Positions 22,396 to 33,123 are shown, counted from the stretch's first letter. The stretch: 64,000 nt of DNA from Aerosticca soli (GCF_003967035.1 NZ_AP018560.1:85001-149000); one strand, 5' to 3'. Program-made: numbers and translations. Notes: a model not told the origin generated them from the letters alone.

Positions 22396-22674
22396 TTAGT
22401 GGTAATCGACGATTTCCACGTCATAGGCATCGCCTCGGTGCCAGCGGAAACACACGCGGAACTGGTCATTGATGCGGATGCTGTAGTGGCCAGCCAGGTC
22501 GCCCTTCAAGGCTTCCAGGCGGTTGGCGGGCGGTATGCGCAGATCGTCCAGGCGGCCGGCACGGTTGAGCATGGCGAGTTTGCGCATGGCAACGGTTTCG
22601 ATGCTGGCCCAGCGGCGGACGCGCCTGCCGTTGAACAGGGCTTCCGTGTCGGCGCTGCGAAAGGTCCGGATCAC
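22396..22674 (-). CDS. higB: HigB-family (RelE-like) toxin
   Basis: A 92-residue RelE/HigB-like toxin expected to cleave mRNA on the ribosome. It begins IRTFRSADTEALF and includes the family core RKLAMLNRAGRLDDLRIPPANRLEALKG, YSIRINDQFRVCFRW and the C-terminal DVEIVDYH. I take the GTG at 22674. The frame is open further upstream, but that part covers a promoter with -10 at 22681-22686, so an upstream start would lie before the transcript. The GTG is then close to the 5' end of the mRNA. Confidence 0.9.
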   Translation of the reverse strand: MIRTFRSADTEALFNGRRVRRWASIETVAMRKLAMLNRAGRLDDLRIPPANRLEALKGDLAGHYSIRINDQFRVCFRWHRGDAYDVEIVDYH

Positions 22675-22680
22675 GCTCGT

Positions 22681-22709
22681 ATCATAACGTTTGTCGTTAT
22701 TAACGACAA
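22681..22709 (-). promoter_or_regulatory. Sigma-70 promoter of higBA
   Basis: Read on the minus strand, TTGTCG (22709-22704) and TATGAT (22686-22681) are separated by exactly 17 bases. Only six bases lie between the -10 and the higB GTG, so transcription probably starts at or next to the start codon. Confidence 0.75.
22691..22709. promoter_or_regulatory. Palindromic operator of higBA
   Basis: A perfect palindrome, TTGTCGTTA-T-TAACGACAA, has 9-bp arms around a central base. It covers the -35 and most of the spacer of the higBA promoter, the expected place for HigA or HigBA autorepression. Confidence 0.75.
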
Positions 22710-22730
22710 GCGTCATCATTGCCGTGGCTT

Positions 22731-23558
22731 TCAACGCTGGCAGCGCGGACACCAGAACGTCGAGCGCTGGCCCAAGGTGACCGCGCGGATCGGCGTGCCG
22801 CACACGCGACACGGCTCGCCCTCGCGGCCGTAGACGAACAGTTCGCGGAAGAAATAACCCGGCGCGCCGTCGGGGCTGAGAAAATCGCGCAGCGTGGTGC
22901 CGCCGCGTTCGATCGCCCACGCGAGGATGCGCTTGACCTCGGCGGCCAGCCGCGCATGGCGCGCGCGCGACACGCCGCCGGCCGCGCGGCGCGGATCGAT
23001 GCCGGCGGCGAACAGCGCCTCGCTGGCGTAGATGTTGCCGACGCCGACCACGATCGCGTTGTCCATCAGGAAAGTCTTCACCGCGGCGCGGCGGCCGCGC
23101 GAAAGCCGCCACAGCCGATCGCCGTCGAAGGCGTCGGTGAGCGGCTCGGGGCCGAGCCCGGCGAGCAGCTCGTGCGTCTCGCCGGGTGGTTGCCACAGCA
23201 GGCAGCCGAAGCGGCGCGGATCGGTGAAGCGCAGCACGCGCGCGGCGGCATCGGCACCGGCTTCGAGCGCGATGTCGATGTGATCGTGCGGGCCGGGCGG
23301 CGTGTCCGGCGGCAGCACGCGCAGCAGGCCGCTCATGCCCAGATGCAGCAGCGCGCTGCCGGCGGCGGTGTGCAGCAGCAGGTATTTCGCGCGCCGTTCC
23401 ACCGCCTCGATGCGCTGTCCGGGCAGCCGCTCGGACACTTCACGGGGGATCGGCCAGCGCAGGTCGCTCCGGCGCAAGGTCACCGTGACGATGCGCCGGC
23501 CGAGAAGGTGGGGCGCGAGGCCGCGGCGCGTGGTTTCGACTTCAGGCAGTTCCGGCAT
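22731..23558 (-). CDS. mutM: Formamidopyrimidine-DNA glycosylase (Fpg)
   Basis: A 275-residue base-excision repair enzyme that removes 8-oxoguanine and formamidopyrimidines and cuts the abasic site. It starts [14 protein letters not shown], so the mature N-terminal proline nucleophile and Glu are in place. The helix-two-turn-helix has [11 protein letters not shown]. The C-terminal zinc finger is complete (C-x2-C-x16-C-x2-C, ending CPRCQR). It lies downstream of gnd on the same strand with an 83-base gap that contains a hairpin. Confidence 0.96.
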   Translation of the reverse strand: MPELPEVETTRRGLAPHLLGRRIVTVTLRRSDLRWPIPREVSERLPGQRIEAVERRAKYLLLHTAAGSALLHLGMSGLLRVLPPDTPPGPHDHIDIALEAGADAAARVLRFTDPRRFGCLLWQPPGETHELLAGLGPEPLTDAFDGDRLWRLSRGRRAAVKTFLMDNAIVVGVGNIYASEALFAAGIDPRRAAGGVSRARHARLAAEVKRILAWAIERGGTTLRDFLSPDGAPGYFFRELFVYGREGEPCRVCGTPIRAVTLGQRSTFWCPRCQR

Positions 23559-23599
23559 GGGAGTGGATGGAAAGGCCGTGCGGTGGCGAGACGCGGCTC

Positions 23600-23628
23600 A
23601 GGGCCGCTCCGCGAGGCAGAGCGGCCCT
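23600..23628. other. Hairpin between gnd and mutM
   Basis: AGGGCCGCT (23600-23608) and AGCGGCCCT (23620-23628) form a perfect 9-bp stem in the 83-base gap. No T run follows on either strand. It may be an mRNA-stabilising or weak termination structure. Confidence 0.45.
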
Positions 23629-23641
23629 GCCCTGCGCAGGC

Positions 23642-25048
<1,407 letters not shown>

Positions 25049-25124
25049 GACGTGCCTCCGGTTGGCCGAATGCGGCCCGATATGGGGTGGGTCGGCACGT
25101 GTCGCAAGGCGGGCGGCGGTTTGC

Positions 25125-25622
25125 TCACGGCCCCGCGACGCGCGCCGCCTGTCGCGCCGGCCGCGGTGTCGCCGCGAGCGGCACCAGGGCGATGCGCGCA
25201 CCGTCCACGCGCACGAAACGGAACGGCCCGGTGGCGGCCTCGTCACCGTATTCGAGCCGGTGATCGTCCAGGCGCACGACGATGGCGGGCGGCGCCAGGC
25301 CGAGCTTGCGCGGGTCGAAGGCGCTGGCCGGGCGCCAGTCCGTCACCGGCGTGGCGGCGAGCGCGGCCAGATCGTCCAGCCATCCCTCATCGGGCGGCGC
25401 CGTGGAATCGCCGGTGCACGACCAGCGATCGCGGCGACGCTCGCAGTGGTGCGCCGTACCGCCGGCGAAACGGATGTCGATGCGCCGTACCGCGGTCGGC
25501 TCGAGATCGAGCAGCTGCGCCGGCCGGCGCGCGCGGTCGTGCTGCCATTGCCAGATCGCCAGCGCGACCAGCACGCCGGTCGCGGCGAACAGGCCGAGCC
25601 GTCGGCGCAGCGTGCGGTTCAC
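25125..25622 (-). CDS. DUF4340-like single-pass membrane protein of an ABC operon
   Basis: A 165-residue protein with one N-terminal membrane helix (about residues 9-24, [16 protein letters not shown]) and a periplasm-facing remainder. The pattern resembles DUF4340 proteins, which often accompany GldF/GldG-type ABC genes. Internal features are [11 protein letters not shown] and [21 protein letters not shown], typical of repeated beta units in that family. Its GTG start at 25622 overlaps the upstream stop by four bases (GTGA). The function is unknown; it probably works with the three upstream genes. Confidence 0.65.
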   Translation of the reverse strand: MNRTLRRRLGLFAATGVLVALAIWQWQHDRARRPAQLLDLEPTAVRRIDIRFAGGTAHHCERRRDRWSCTGDSTAPPDEGWLDDLAALAATPVTDWRPASAFDPRKLGLAPPAIVVRLDDHRLEYGDEAATGPFRFVRVDGARIALVPLAATPRPARQAARVAGP

Positions 25623-26965
25623 CGGCGCCGGCGCCGCCCGTAGATCAGGCCGCCGACGGCGAGCAGCAGCAGCGGCAGTCCGACCAGGAAGCCCCAGCCG
25701 AGCAGGCCGAGCGCGCGCTGGGACAGGTCGAGCGCGCGGTCCGGGGCGCCACGCGGCGGCAGGTTCACCAGCACGTCGTCGCCGAGCAGCCAGTCCACGA
25801 TGCGCTCGCCGAGCGCGCGGTTGCCGCCGTTGCCGAGATAGGCGTTGGAAAGGAAATCGCCGTCGCCGATCACCACCGCGCGCTGCACGTCCTTGTCCGG
25901 GCTCGGCGACAGCCGCGACAGCGCGAAGCCGAAGTCGAGCGGGCCCTGGAGCTCCCCCGCGGCGGGGTCGTAGCGGATGGTCGACTCGGCGTCCTCGCGG
26001 ATCGGCTCCAACTCGGTCCAGCTGCGTGTGCCCGACCGCAGGAACGGCACCGCCGCCCATGCCGAGGCGTCCGTGCGCGCCAGCGCGGCGACCTCGGGAA
26101 ACAGGGTGGTGAGCAGGAAGCCGCGGGTGATCGGGTGCGCCGGATAGCTGCCCAGCGCGATCAGGCGCGGATCCTTCAGGCCCAGCGCGGCGCCGCCGCC
26201 GTCGACCAGCACGCCGGGCAGCACACGGATGCCCAGCGCGGCGGCGAGCGGAGCGAGCCCGGCATCGCCGCCCGGCTCGGTCAGCCACAGCAGATTGCCG
26301 CCGCGCTGCAGGTAGTCGACCAGCGCCCGCACGGCGCCGTCCGGCAGCGTCGTCTGTGGACTGGCCAGCACCACCAGGTCGGTGTGCGCGGGCACCGCGG
26401 TCGCCTCGGTGAAATTGAGCGGCAACGCGCGCAGTCCGCGCGGTTCGAGCTGGGCGACGAAGGTGCCGAGGTCGGCATTGGCGCGGCCGTCGGCGCGGCG
26501 CTCGCCGTCGCCGGTGACAAAGGCAACCAGCCGCTCGCCGCCGCGCGCCAGCCGTTCCAGCGCATTGCTGAAGCTGCGCTCGGAGAGCTCGTCCAGCCGT
26601 TGCGAGCGGCCGTGGTAGGTGAGGATCAGGGTGCCGTCCACGCTCACCCCGAGTGCGCGCATCGCCGCCGGATCCTGTTGCGGGTCGACGAAGCGCAGCG
26701 TGAGATCGGGCTTCAGGCGGCGGTAGCGCTCGAGGAAGGCGGTCACCGTCTGGCGCAGTTCGCCGGGACTCGCATAGCAGGTCACCGTGACCGGCCCGGC
26801 AAGATGGGCCAGCACCGCGCGGCTTTCCGGCGCCAGGCTGGCACGCTGGCCACGGGTCCAGTCGCTTACCCAGGCGTGGCGCTGGCTCAGGAAGCCGAGC
26901 GCGAGCGCCGCCGCGCACAACGCCAGCGCGGTCAGCCAGCCGTCCAGCCGTCGCCGGATGCGCAT
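25619..26965 (-). CDS. GldG-like ABC transporter auxiliary protein (ABC_transp_aux)
   Basis: A 448-residue membrane protein with a helix near residues 10-26 and another at the extreme C-terminus (LLGWGFLVGLPLLLLAVGGLIYG) before a basic tail. The large extracytoplasmic middle has the pattern of GldG/ABC_transp_aux proteins: a thioredoxin-like start (VTVTCYASPGE), RRLKPDLTLRFVDP and a Rossmann-like segment with LVDYLQRGGNLLWLTEPGG. In Bacteroidetes GldAFG supports gliding; in proteobacteria the role is undefined. ATG at 26965 overlaps the permease stop (ATGA). Confidence 0.75.
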   Translation of the reverse strand: MRIRRRLDGWLTALALCAAALALGFLSQRHAWVSDWTRGQRASLAPESRAVLAHLAGPVTVTCYASPGELRQTVTAFLERYRRLKPDLTLRFVDPQQDPAAMRALGVSVDGTLILTYHGRSQRLDELSERSFSNALERLARGGERLVAFVTGDGERRADGRANADLGTFVAQLEPRGLRALPLNFTEATAVPAHTDLVVLASPQTTLPDGAVRALVDYLQRGGNLLWLTEPGGDAGLAPLAAALGIRVLPGVLVDGGGAALGLKDPRLIALGSYPAHPITRGFLLTTLFPEVAALARTDASAWAAVPFLRSGTRSWTELEPIREDAESTIRYDPAAGELQGPLDFGFALSRLSPSPDKDVQRAVVIGDGDFLSNAYLGNGGNRALGERIVDWLLGDDVLVNLPPRGAPDRALDLSQRALGLLGWGFLVGLPLLLLAVGGLIYGRRRRR

Positions 26966-27720
26966 CAGCCGCGTGCCTTCTCGGCGTCCACCCGCCGCAC
27001 CGCCAGCGCCAGCGCCAGCGCGCCGACCAGCACGAACCAGGCCACGTCGGCACTCGACACCACGCCGCGCAGCAGCGGCTGCAGGTGGGTGCTCATGGCC
27101 AGCGCATCGAGCGCGCCGCCCTCGAGCCCGGCCCAGCGCGCGCCGAGGTTGAGCGTCCACAGCGCGAGGGTGATGACCAGGGCGAGCACCGCCGCCAGCG
27201 CGGGATGGCCGACGTGCGCCGAGCAGGCGATCGCGAGTGCGGCCAGGGTGGACAGCAGCAACGCCAGCCCGAGCGCGGCCGCCGCCAGCTTGCCCCAGTC
27301 CGGCGCGGTCGCGCCGGCCAGCGAGAGAGGCATCGCCAGGACCAGCAGCAGCCACGGCAGCAGCCAGGCCAGCGCGGCCAGATACTTGCCCAGCACCAGC
27401 GCACGCGCCGAGAGGCCCATGCCGGCATACAGCGCAAGCCGGCCGGCGCGGCGCTCGCCGGCCAGCATCGACATGCACAGCAGCGGCACCACCGCGCAGG
27501 CGAGCAGGGCGAGCTCGGCCAGCAGCGGCACCGCGACCAGGTCGGTGAAGCCAGGCCCATCGGCCCAGGCCGCCAGCCGCACCTGCATGGTGAGAAACTG
27601 CCCCAGCATCAGGATGAACCGCCAGGCGAGCCAGGCCAGGGTCAGCGCGGCCAGCACCCACGGCAGCGGCTGCACCAGCAGCCGGCGCAGTTCCAGTCGC
27701 AACACGGCCGAAAGGCTCAT
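26965..27720 (-). CDS. ABC transporter permease (ABC-2/GldF-like)
   Basis: A 251-residue integral membrane protein with about six hydrophobic segments, of the ABC-2 type used for export. The N-terminus LRLELRRLLVQPL and the loop SMLAGERRAGRLALYAGMGLSARALVLGKYLA match the pattern of NosY/GldF-type permeases. Its start overlaps the ATPase stop by four bases and its stop overlaps the GldG-like gene, so the four genes form a tightly linked operon. Confidence 0.82.
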   Translation of the reverse strand: MSLSAVLRLELRRLLVQPLPWVLAALTLAWLAWRFILMLGQFLTMQVRLAAWADGPGFTDLVAVPLLAELALLACAVVPLLCMSMLAGERRAGRLALYAGMGLSARALVLGKYLAALAWLLPWLLLVLAMPLSLAGATAPDWGKLAAAALGLALLLSTLAALAIACSAHVGHPALAAVLALVITLALWTLNLGARWAGLEGGALDALAMSTHLQPLLRGVVSSADVAWFVLVGALALALAVRRVDAEKARG

Positions 27721-28457
27721 GCGGCGCGCGCCTCGCCGGCCACGGCGATGGCGAAGAAATGCCGCTCCAGCGCGGCCTCGTCGCCGGCGGCGAGCGGCGC
27801 ATCGTGGCGCAGCGTCCCCTCGTGCAGGATCGCCACGCGGTCACAGGTGGCGGTGACTTCGCTCAGCAGATGCGTGGACAGGATCACCCCCGCGCCGCGC
27901 GCGGCCTCCTCGCGCACCAGGCGGCGCAGCGCGACCTGTTGCACGGGATCGAGCGCGTTGGCCGGTTCGTCCAGCAGCACCAGCGCCGGCCGGTGCACCA
28001 GCGCGCAGGCCAGGCCGAGCCGCTGGCGCTGGCCCTGCGAGAGCACGCCGGCCAGACGGCGCGCGAGCGGGCCCAGTGCCAGCCGCGCCAGCATGTCGGC
28101 GCAGGCGTGCGTCAGCGCCCTGCCGCGCAGGCCGCGCAGCCGCGCATGTGCGGTGAGATGTTCGTCGACGGTGAGCTCCGGCCACAGCGGCACGCGTTCG
28201 GGCAGCCAGCCGAGCAGGCGCCGGGTGGCCTGCGGGTGCTCGGCGAGATCGCGTCCGTCGAGCAGCACGCGGCCCGCGTCCGGACGCAGCGCGCCGGCGA
28301 TCAGCGCCAGCGTGGTCGACTTGCCGGCGCCGTTCACCCCGAGCAGGCCGAGCACTTCGCCGCGCTCGAGCGTGAGGTCGAGCGCGGCCACCGCGCACCG
28401 TCCCGCGCGCCGGCGGCTTGCGCCTTCGAGCCTTAACAGGGGGGCGGAGGAGGCCAT
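27717..28457 (-). CDS. ABC transporter ATP-binding protein (CcmA/GldA-like)
   Basis: A 246-residue ABC ATPase, first gene of the operon. Walker A is GVNGAGKST, the signature is LSQGQRQRLGLA, Walker B is LVLLDEPANALDP and the switch histidine is in STHLLSE. It resembles the CcmA group that pairs with ABC-2 export permeases. I take ATG 28457 (MASSAPLLRL); an in-frame ATG at 28487 would add ten residues with no support. The operon is divergent from the desaturase gene. Confidence 0.9.
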   Translation of the reverse strand: MASSAPLLRLEGASRRRAGRCAVAALDLTLERGEVLGLLGVNGAGKSTTLALIAGALRPDAGRVLLDGRDLAEHPQATRRLLGWLPERVPLWPELTVDEHLTAHARLRGLRGRALTHACADMLARLALGPLARRLAGVLSQGQRQRLGLACALVHRPALVLLDEPANALDPVQQVALRRLVREEAARGAGVILSTHLLSEVTATCDRVAILHEGTLRHDAPLAAGDEAALERHFFAIAVAGEARAA

Positions 28458-28618
28458 TGCGCGATTGTCCGGGCGTCGCCATATCAAGGCAAGGCAAGCG
28501 GTGCGTGCCCGGCACCTGCGGCATCTTGACTGGCCACCATGCTGGCAGGTATGGCGTAGCCTCCACTAGACTGCCGCCGATGGCCGCTTCGATCCTTAAA
28601 GTCACCCCGAGTCCCGAG

Positions 28619-29812
28619 ATGTTCGATACCTTCCTGAATTTCGTCGCCGGCGGTTTGAGCCAGGCCCGCTGGCCCATGCTGCTGCTGTACACGCTGGTGG
28701 TCACCCAGCTCACCATCTTCACGGTGACCCTGTACCTGCACCGCAGCCAGACCCATCGCGGCGTCGACCTGCACCCGGTGGTCGCGCACTTCTTCCGTTT
28801 CTGGGGCTGGCTCAGCACCGGCATGGTCACCAAGGAATGGGTGGCGGTGCACCGCAAGCACCACGCCAAGGTGGAGACGCCGGAGGATCCGCACAGCCCG
28901 CAGGTCTACGGCATCAAGAAGGTGTTCTGGGACGGTGTCTCGCTCTACCGCGCCGCCACCCTCAACAAGGATGATCTGGAGAAATACGGCCGCGGCACGC
29001 CGGATGACTGGATCGAGCGCGCGCTCTACAGCCGTCATCCCTACTGGGGCATCTCGCTGATGTTGCTCATCAATGTCGCGTTGTTCGGCGTCGCCGGCAT
29101 CGCGATCTGGGCGGTGCAGATGGCCTGGATTCCGTTCTGGGCGGCCGGTTTCGTCAATGGCCTCGGCCATTACTGGGGCTACCGCAATTTCGAGAGCGCC
29201 GACACCTCCACCAATCTGGTGCCCTGGGGCCTCTGGATCGGCGGCGAGGAACTGCACAACAACCATCACGCCTTCCCGAGTTCGGCCAAGTTCGCGCTGC
29301 GCAAGTGGGAGTTCGACATCGGCTGGGCGGTGATCTGCACGCTGCGTGCGGTGGGTCTGGCCAAGGTGCTGCGCGTGGCGCCGACGCTCGACGTGCGTCC
29401 CAACGTGCACCTGCCCGATGCCGAGACGCTGAAGGCCTTGCTCGCCCACCGCTTCCAGGCGATGACCGATTACTACCGCGGCGTGATCGTGCCGACCCTG
29501 CGCGAAGAGGCTGCGCATGCCGGCGAGAACCTCAAGGCCATGCCGCGACGCCTGCGCCGGGCGCTGGCCGACGGCGGCCGCTGGCTGGACGGCGAGGGGC
29601 ACGAACGCCTGCAGGCGCTCTTGGCGCACCGGCCCACGCTGCGCACGGTGTGCGAGTTCCGCAACCGCCTGGCGGCCTTGATGGAACAACGCGGCGCCGA
29701 GCAGACGCTGAAGGGCCTGCAGCAGTGGATCGTCGAGGCCGAGCAAAGCGGCATCCGCGCCCTGCAGGATTTCGCCGCGCGGCTCAAGGGCTATGCGTTG
29801 GCAGGCTCCTGA
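28619..29812 (+). CDS. DesA-family fatty acid desaturase
   Basis: A 397-residue membrane-bound di-iron acyl desaturase that introduces a double bond into acyl chains and so tunes membrane fluidity. The three histidine boxes are intact: HRSQTH (HX4H), HRKHH and HNNHH. Four membrane helices flank them. The C-terminal third is a soluble helical extension. I use ATG 28619 (MFDTFLN); ATG 28580 (MAASILK) would add 13 residues, and neither has a strong Shine-Dalgarno. A bidirectional terminator follows the stop. Confidence 0.88.
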   Translation: MFDTFLNFVAGGLSQARWPMLLLYTLVVTQLTIFTVTLYLHRSQTHRGVDLHPVVAHFFRFWGWLSTGMVTKEWVAVHRKHHAKVETPEDPHSPQVYGIKKVFWDGVSLYRAATLNKDDLEKYGRGTPDDWIERALYSRHPYWGISLMLLINVALFGVAGIAIWAVQMAWIPFWAAGFVNGLGHYWGYRNFESADTSTNLVPWGLWIGGEELHNNHHAFPSSAKFALRKWEFDIGWAVICTLRAVGLAKVLRVAPTLDVRPNVHLPDAETLKALLAHRFQAMTDYYRGVIVPTLREEAAHAGENLKAMPRRLRRALADGGRWLDGEGHERLQALLAHRPTLRTVCEFRNRLAALMEQRGAEQTLKGLQQWIVEAEQSGIRALQDFAARLKGYALAGS

Positions 29813-29836
29813 GCCCACGCCCCAACCGGGGATGAC

Positions 29837-29867
29837 GAAAAAGCCCGCCGATCCGGCGGGCTTTTTC
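29837..29867. terminator. Bidirectional terminator between desaturase gene and queF
   Basis: Perfect 14-bp stem GAAAAAGCCCGCCG (29837-29850) with CGGCGGGCTTTTTC (29854-29867), three-base loop ATC. The right arm runs into the queF stop codon (29866-29868), so on the minus strand the hairpin starts within the stop. The arms closely resemble the terminator at 12884-12923. Confidence 0.92.
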
Positions 29868-30693
29868 ATTGCCGCGGCGTGCGCAGGTTGTCCGGCGATG
29901 CGTGCGGGTCGGTGCTGCGGAAGGGATTGATGTCCAATCCGCCGCGACGGGTATAGCGCGCATAGACCTCGAGGGCGCGCGGGGCGCAGCGCGCCATCAC
30001 GTCGACGAAGATGCGTTCGACACACTGCTCGTGGAATTCGTCGAAAGTGCGGAAGGAGACGAGGTAGCGCAGCAATCCGGCCCGGTCGATCGGCGCGCCG
30101 CGGTAGCGGATCCGCACGCTGCCCCAGTCTGGCTGGCCGGTCACCGGGCAATTGGAGCGCAAGAGGTCCGACACCAGCGTTTCCTCCACCTCGGCCGCGC
30201 CGGCGACGAGGCGCAGATAGCCCGGGTTGGGCGGACCATAGTCGTCGATGTCCAGCCGCTGATCGTCGATCGAGCTGCCGGCCAGCTCGGCGAGCGGCAG
30301 CGCGGCGACGCGCGGCGCATGCAGGGTCACCGCGACCGCTGCACCGGCGGCGGCGGACAGATCCCGCACCAGCGTGGCGGCGAGCGCGTCGGCATCCGCG
30401 ATGCGCTCCTGCGCGAAGCCGTTCAGGTAGAGCTTCAGCGATTTGGATTCGATGATGCAGGGCGATGCAGCCGGCACGCGCAGCTCGGCGATCGCCACGC
30501 ACGGCTTGCCGCGCGCGTCGAGCCAGGACAGTTCATAGGCGTTCCATACATCCACGCCGTGGAATGGCAGCGCCTCGCCGAGGCCGAGCTCGGCGCGCTT
30601 GGCGGCGCGGGGGATGGGGAACAGCCGCGAAGGATCGTAGCGGTCGGCATAGACGCTGGGCTTGCCGAGCGGGGAATGGTCGAGCAGGGACAT
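29866..30693 (-). CDS. queF: NADPH-dependent 7-cyano-7-deazaguanine reductase
   Basis: A 275-residue, two-domain (unimodular-fused, E. coli-type) QueF, which reduces preQ0 nitrile to preQ1 for queuosine in tRNA. The catalytic cysteine region [17 protein letters not shown] is clear and the glutamate-bearing C-terminal part has [10 protein letters not shown]. The N-terminus [12 protein letters not shown] and the end [13 protein letters not shown] fit the family. No other queuosine gene is in the window. Confidence 0.95.
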   Translation of the reverse strand: MSLLDHSPLGKPSVYADRYDPSRLFPIPRAAKRAELGLGEALPFHGVDVWNAYELSWLDARGKPCVAIAELRVPAASPCIIESKSLKLYLNGFAQERIADADALAATLVRDLSAAAGAAVAVTLHAPRVAALPLAELAGSSIDDQRLDIDDYGPPNPGYLRLVAGAAEVEETLVSDLLRSNCPVTGQPDWGSVRIRYRGAPIDRAGLLRYLVSFRTFDEFHEQCVERIFVDVMARCAPRALEVYARYTRRGGLDINPFRSTDPHASPDNLRTPRQ

Positions 30694-30806
30694 CGTTGCA
30701 TTCTATCGCCCGACCCGGGACTCCCGGCAGGGGCGCCGATGCCGCACAACCGCTAGCATCCCGCAGCATCATTGCCTGCGTTGGCAGCGGCGAGGGGATC
30801 GAAGTG

Positions 30807-33116
30807 ATGACGATGAAGGCCATGGGGTTCGGCGCGTGGGCGTTGACGGTCGCGGGCGGTGTGTTTGCACAGGGGCATGTCCTCGGCGCCGAGGACTACG
30901 CCCGCGCCGCGCGTTTTCTGCCGTTCAACGCGACGCCGCTCATCGACCATGCGGTGCAGAAAGTGAACTGGCTCGATGCGCGCCGCTTCTGGTACGTCGA
31001 TCATGACGCCGGCGGCGACCATTACCTCGTCCGTGGCGTCGATGGCGGCGCGCCCGCGCCGGCATTCGACCAGGCCCGGATGGCCGCGGCGCTGACCGGA
31101 GTCACCGGTAAGCCGGTCAAGGCGGAGAAGCTCGGCGTGCAGGATTTCAGCGTGGCCGTCGAGGGTCGGCTCGAGATCACGCGCGGCGGCAAGCACTACC
31201 GCTGCGATCTTTCGAGTGCCGTGCCTGCGTGCGCGGAAAAAGCCGCGGGCAAGGAGCCGGGCGTGCTCTCGCCGGACAGGAAAAGCGAAGCCTTCATCCG
31301 CGACTGGAACCTGTGGCTGCGCGACGTCGCCAGCGGCAAGGAAACGCAGCTCACTACCGACGGCGCGGAAAACTACGGCTACGCCACCGACAACGCCGGC
31401 TGGAAGCACACCGACAAGGCCATCCTGGTGTGGTCGCCGGATTCGACGAAGATCGCCACCTTCCGCCAGGACCAGCGCAGGACCGGCGACATGTACCTGG
31501 TCAGCACCAACGTCGGCCATCCCAAGTTGGAACAGTGGAAGTATCCGCTCGTGGGCGACAAGGACGTGACCCTGATCGAGCGCGTCGTCATCGACGTGCC
31601 CGCGCGGAAGGTGACGCGGCTGGCCATGCCGCCCGACCAGCACCGCTCCAGCCTGTGCGACGACATAAGCTGCGGCCCCGACGGCGGCTGGGACGACGTG
31701 AAGTGGGCGGCGGACGGCAAGACGCTGGCCTTCGTCTCCACCTCGCGCGATCACAAGCACGAGTGGTTCCGCATCGCCGATGTATCCAGCGGCGCGGTGC
31801 GCACCGTGTTCGAGGAAGTCGTGCCGACCTACTACGAGAGCGGCAACGATCAGGTCAACTGGTTCTACCTGCCAGAAAGCCGCGAGGCGATCTGGTTTTC
31901 CGAACGCACGAACTGGGGCCAGCTCTATCTCTACGACCTCGACACCGGCAGGCTCAAGCACGCCATCACCAGCGGCGAGGGCAACGTCACCCAGGTGCTG
32001 CGCGTGGACGCGAAGTCGCGCACCGTGTGGTTCCGCGGCGTCGGCCGCACGCCCGGCGTGAATCCGTACTACCAGCAGTTCTGGAAGGTGAGCCTGGACG
32101 GCGGCGCGCCGCAGCTGCTGACGCCGGAAAACGCCGACCACACCATCGGCCTGTCGCCCGACGGCGCGTTCTTCGTCGATGCGTATTCGACGCCGACCAC
32201 GCCGCCGGTCACGCTGCTGCGCCGCGCCGGCGACGGCGTCACCGTGGCCGAAGTCGCCAAGGCCGACATCGGCCGCCTGCTCGCCACCGGCTGGAAGGCG
32301 CCCGAGCCATTCACGGTGAAGGCGCGCGACGGCAAGACCGATCTCTACGGCCTGCTGTTCAAGCCCACGCACTTCGATCCGGCGAAGAAGTATCCGCTCG
32401 TCGACTACATCTATCCCGGACCGCAGACCGGCTCGGTGGGGCCGCGCAGCTTCGCCGCCGCGCGCGTGGATCACCAGGCGCTGGCCGAGCTCGGCTTCAT
32501 CGTCGTCGCCATCGACGGCATGGGCACGCCGTGGCGCTCCAAGGCTTTCCACGACGCCTATTACGGCAACATCGGCGACAACACGCTGCCCGACCAGGTG
32601 GCCGGCATCAGGGAACTGGGCAGGCGCCACGCCTGGATCGACCTCGACCGCGTGGGTATCTGGGGCCACTCCGGCGGCGGCAACGCCACCGCCGGCGCGC
32701 TGCTGCGCTATCCGGATTTCTTCAAGGTCGGCTGGGCCGAGAGCGGCAACCACGACAACCGCAACTACGAGGACGACTGGGCCGAGAAGTGGCAGGGTCT
32801 GCTGGTCACCGACAAGGACGGCAAGAGCAACTACGACGACCAGGCCAACCAGAACCACGCGGCCAACTTGAAGGGCCACCTGATGCTGGTACACGGCACG
32901 CTGGACGACAACGTGCCGCCCTACGAGACGCTGCTGGTCGTCGACGCGCTGATCAAGGCCAACAAGGATTTCGATCTGCTGATGATCCCGAACGCGCGCC
33001 ATGGCTATGCCAAGGCCAACCCCTACGTCACCCGCCGGCGCTGGGACTATTTCGTGCGCCATCTCGCCGGCGACACTCCGCCGGCCGGTTTCGAGATCAA
33101 GACGCCGGAGGATTGA
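30807..33116 (+). CDS. Secreted S9-family peptidase (dipeptidyl peptidase IV-like)
   Basis: A 769-residue S9 serine peptidase, expected to release N-terminal dipeptides or cut short peptides outside the cytoplasm. An N-terminal signal-like segment (about 7-22) is followed by a beta-propeller (about 60-500, with repeated WSPDS, WAADGKTLAF and SPDGAFF units) and an alpha/beta-hydrolase domain. The triad is Ser622 in GHSGGG, Asp700 in HGTLDD and His732 in ARHGY. The nucleophile elbow reads GHSGGG rather than the more usual GWSYGG. ATG 30807 and ATG 30813 are both possible. It is convergent with the next gene. Confidence 0.9.
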   Translation: MTMKAMGFGAWALTVAGGVFAQGHVLGAEDYARAARFLPFNATPLIDHAVQKVNWLDARRFWYVDHDAGGDHYLVRGVDGGAPAPAFDQARMAAALTGVTGKPVKAEKLGVQDFSVAVEGRLEITRGGKHYRCDLSSAVPACAEKAAGKEPGVLSPDRKSEAFIRDWNLWLRDVASGKETQLTTDGAENYGYATDNAGWKHTDKAILVWSPDSTKIATFRQDQRRTGDMYLVSTNVGHPKLEQWKYPLVGDKDVTLIERVVIDVPARKVTRLAMPPDQHRSSLCDDISCGPDGGWDDVKWAADGKTLAFVSTSRDHKHEWFRIADVSSGAVRTVFEEVVPTYYESGNDQVNWFYLPESREAIWFSERTNWGQLYLYDLDTGRLKHAITSGEGNVTQVLRVDAKSRTVWFRGVGRTPGVNPYYQQFWKVSLDGGAPQLLTPENADHTIGLSPDGAFFVDAYSTPTTPPVTLLRRAGDGVTVAEVAKADIGRLLATGWKAPEPFTVKARDGKTDLYGLLFKPTHFDPAKKYPLVDYIYPGPQTGSVGPRSFAAARVDHQALAELGFIVVAIDGMGTPWRSKAFHDAYYGNIGDNTLPDQVAGIRELGRRHAWIDLDRVGIWGHSGGGNATAGALLRYPDFFKVGWAESGNHDNRNYEDDWAEKWQGLLVTDKDGKSNYDDQANQNHAANLKGHLMLVHGTLDDNVPPYETLLVVDALIKANKDFDLLMIPNARHGYAKANPYVTRRRWDYFVRHLAGDTPPAGFEIKTPED

Positions 33117-33123
33117 TCCGGCG

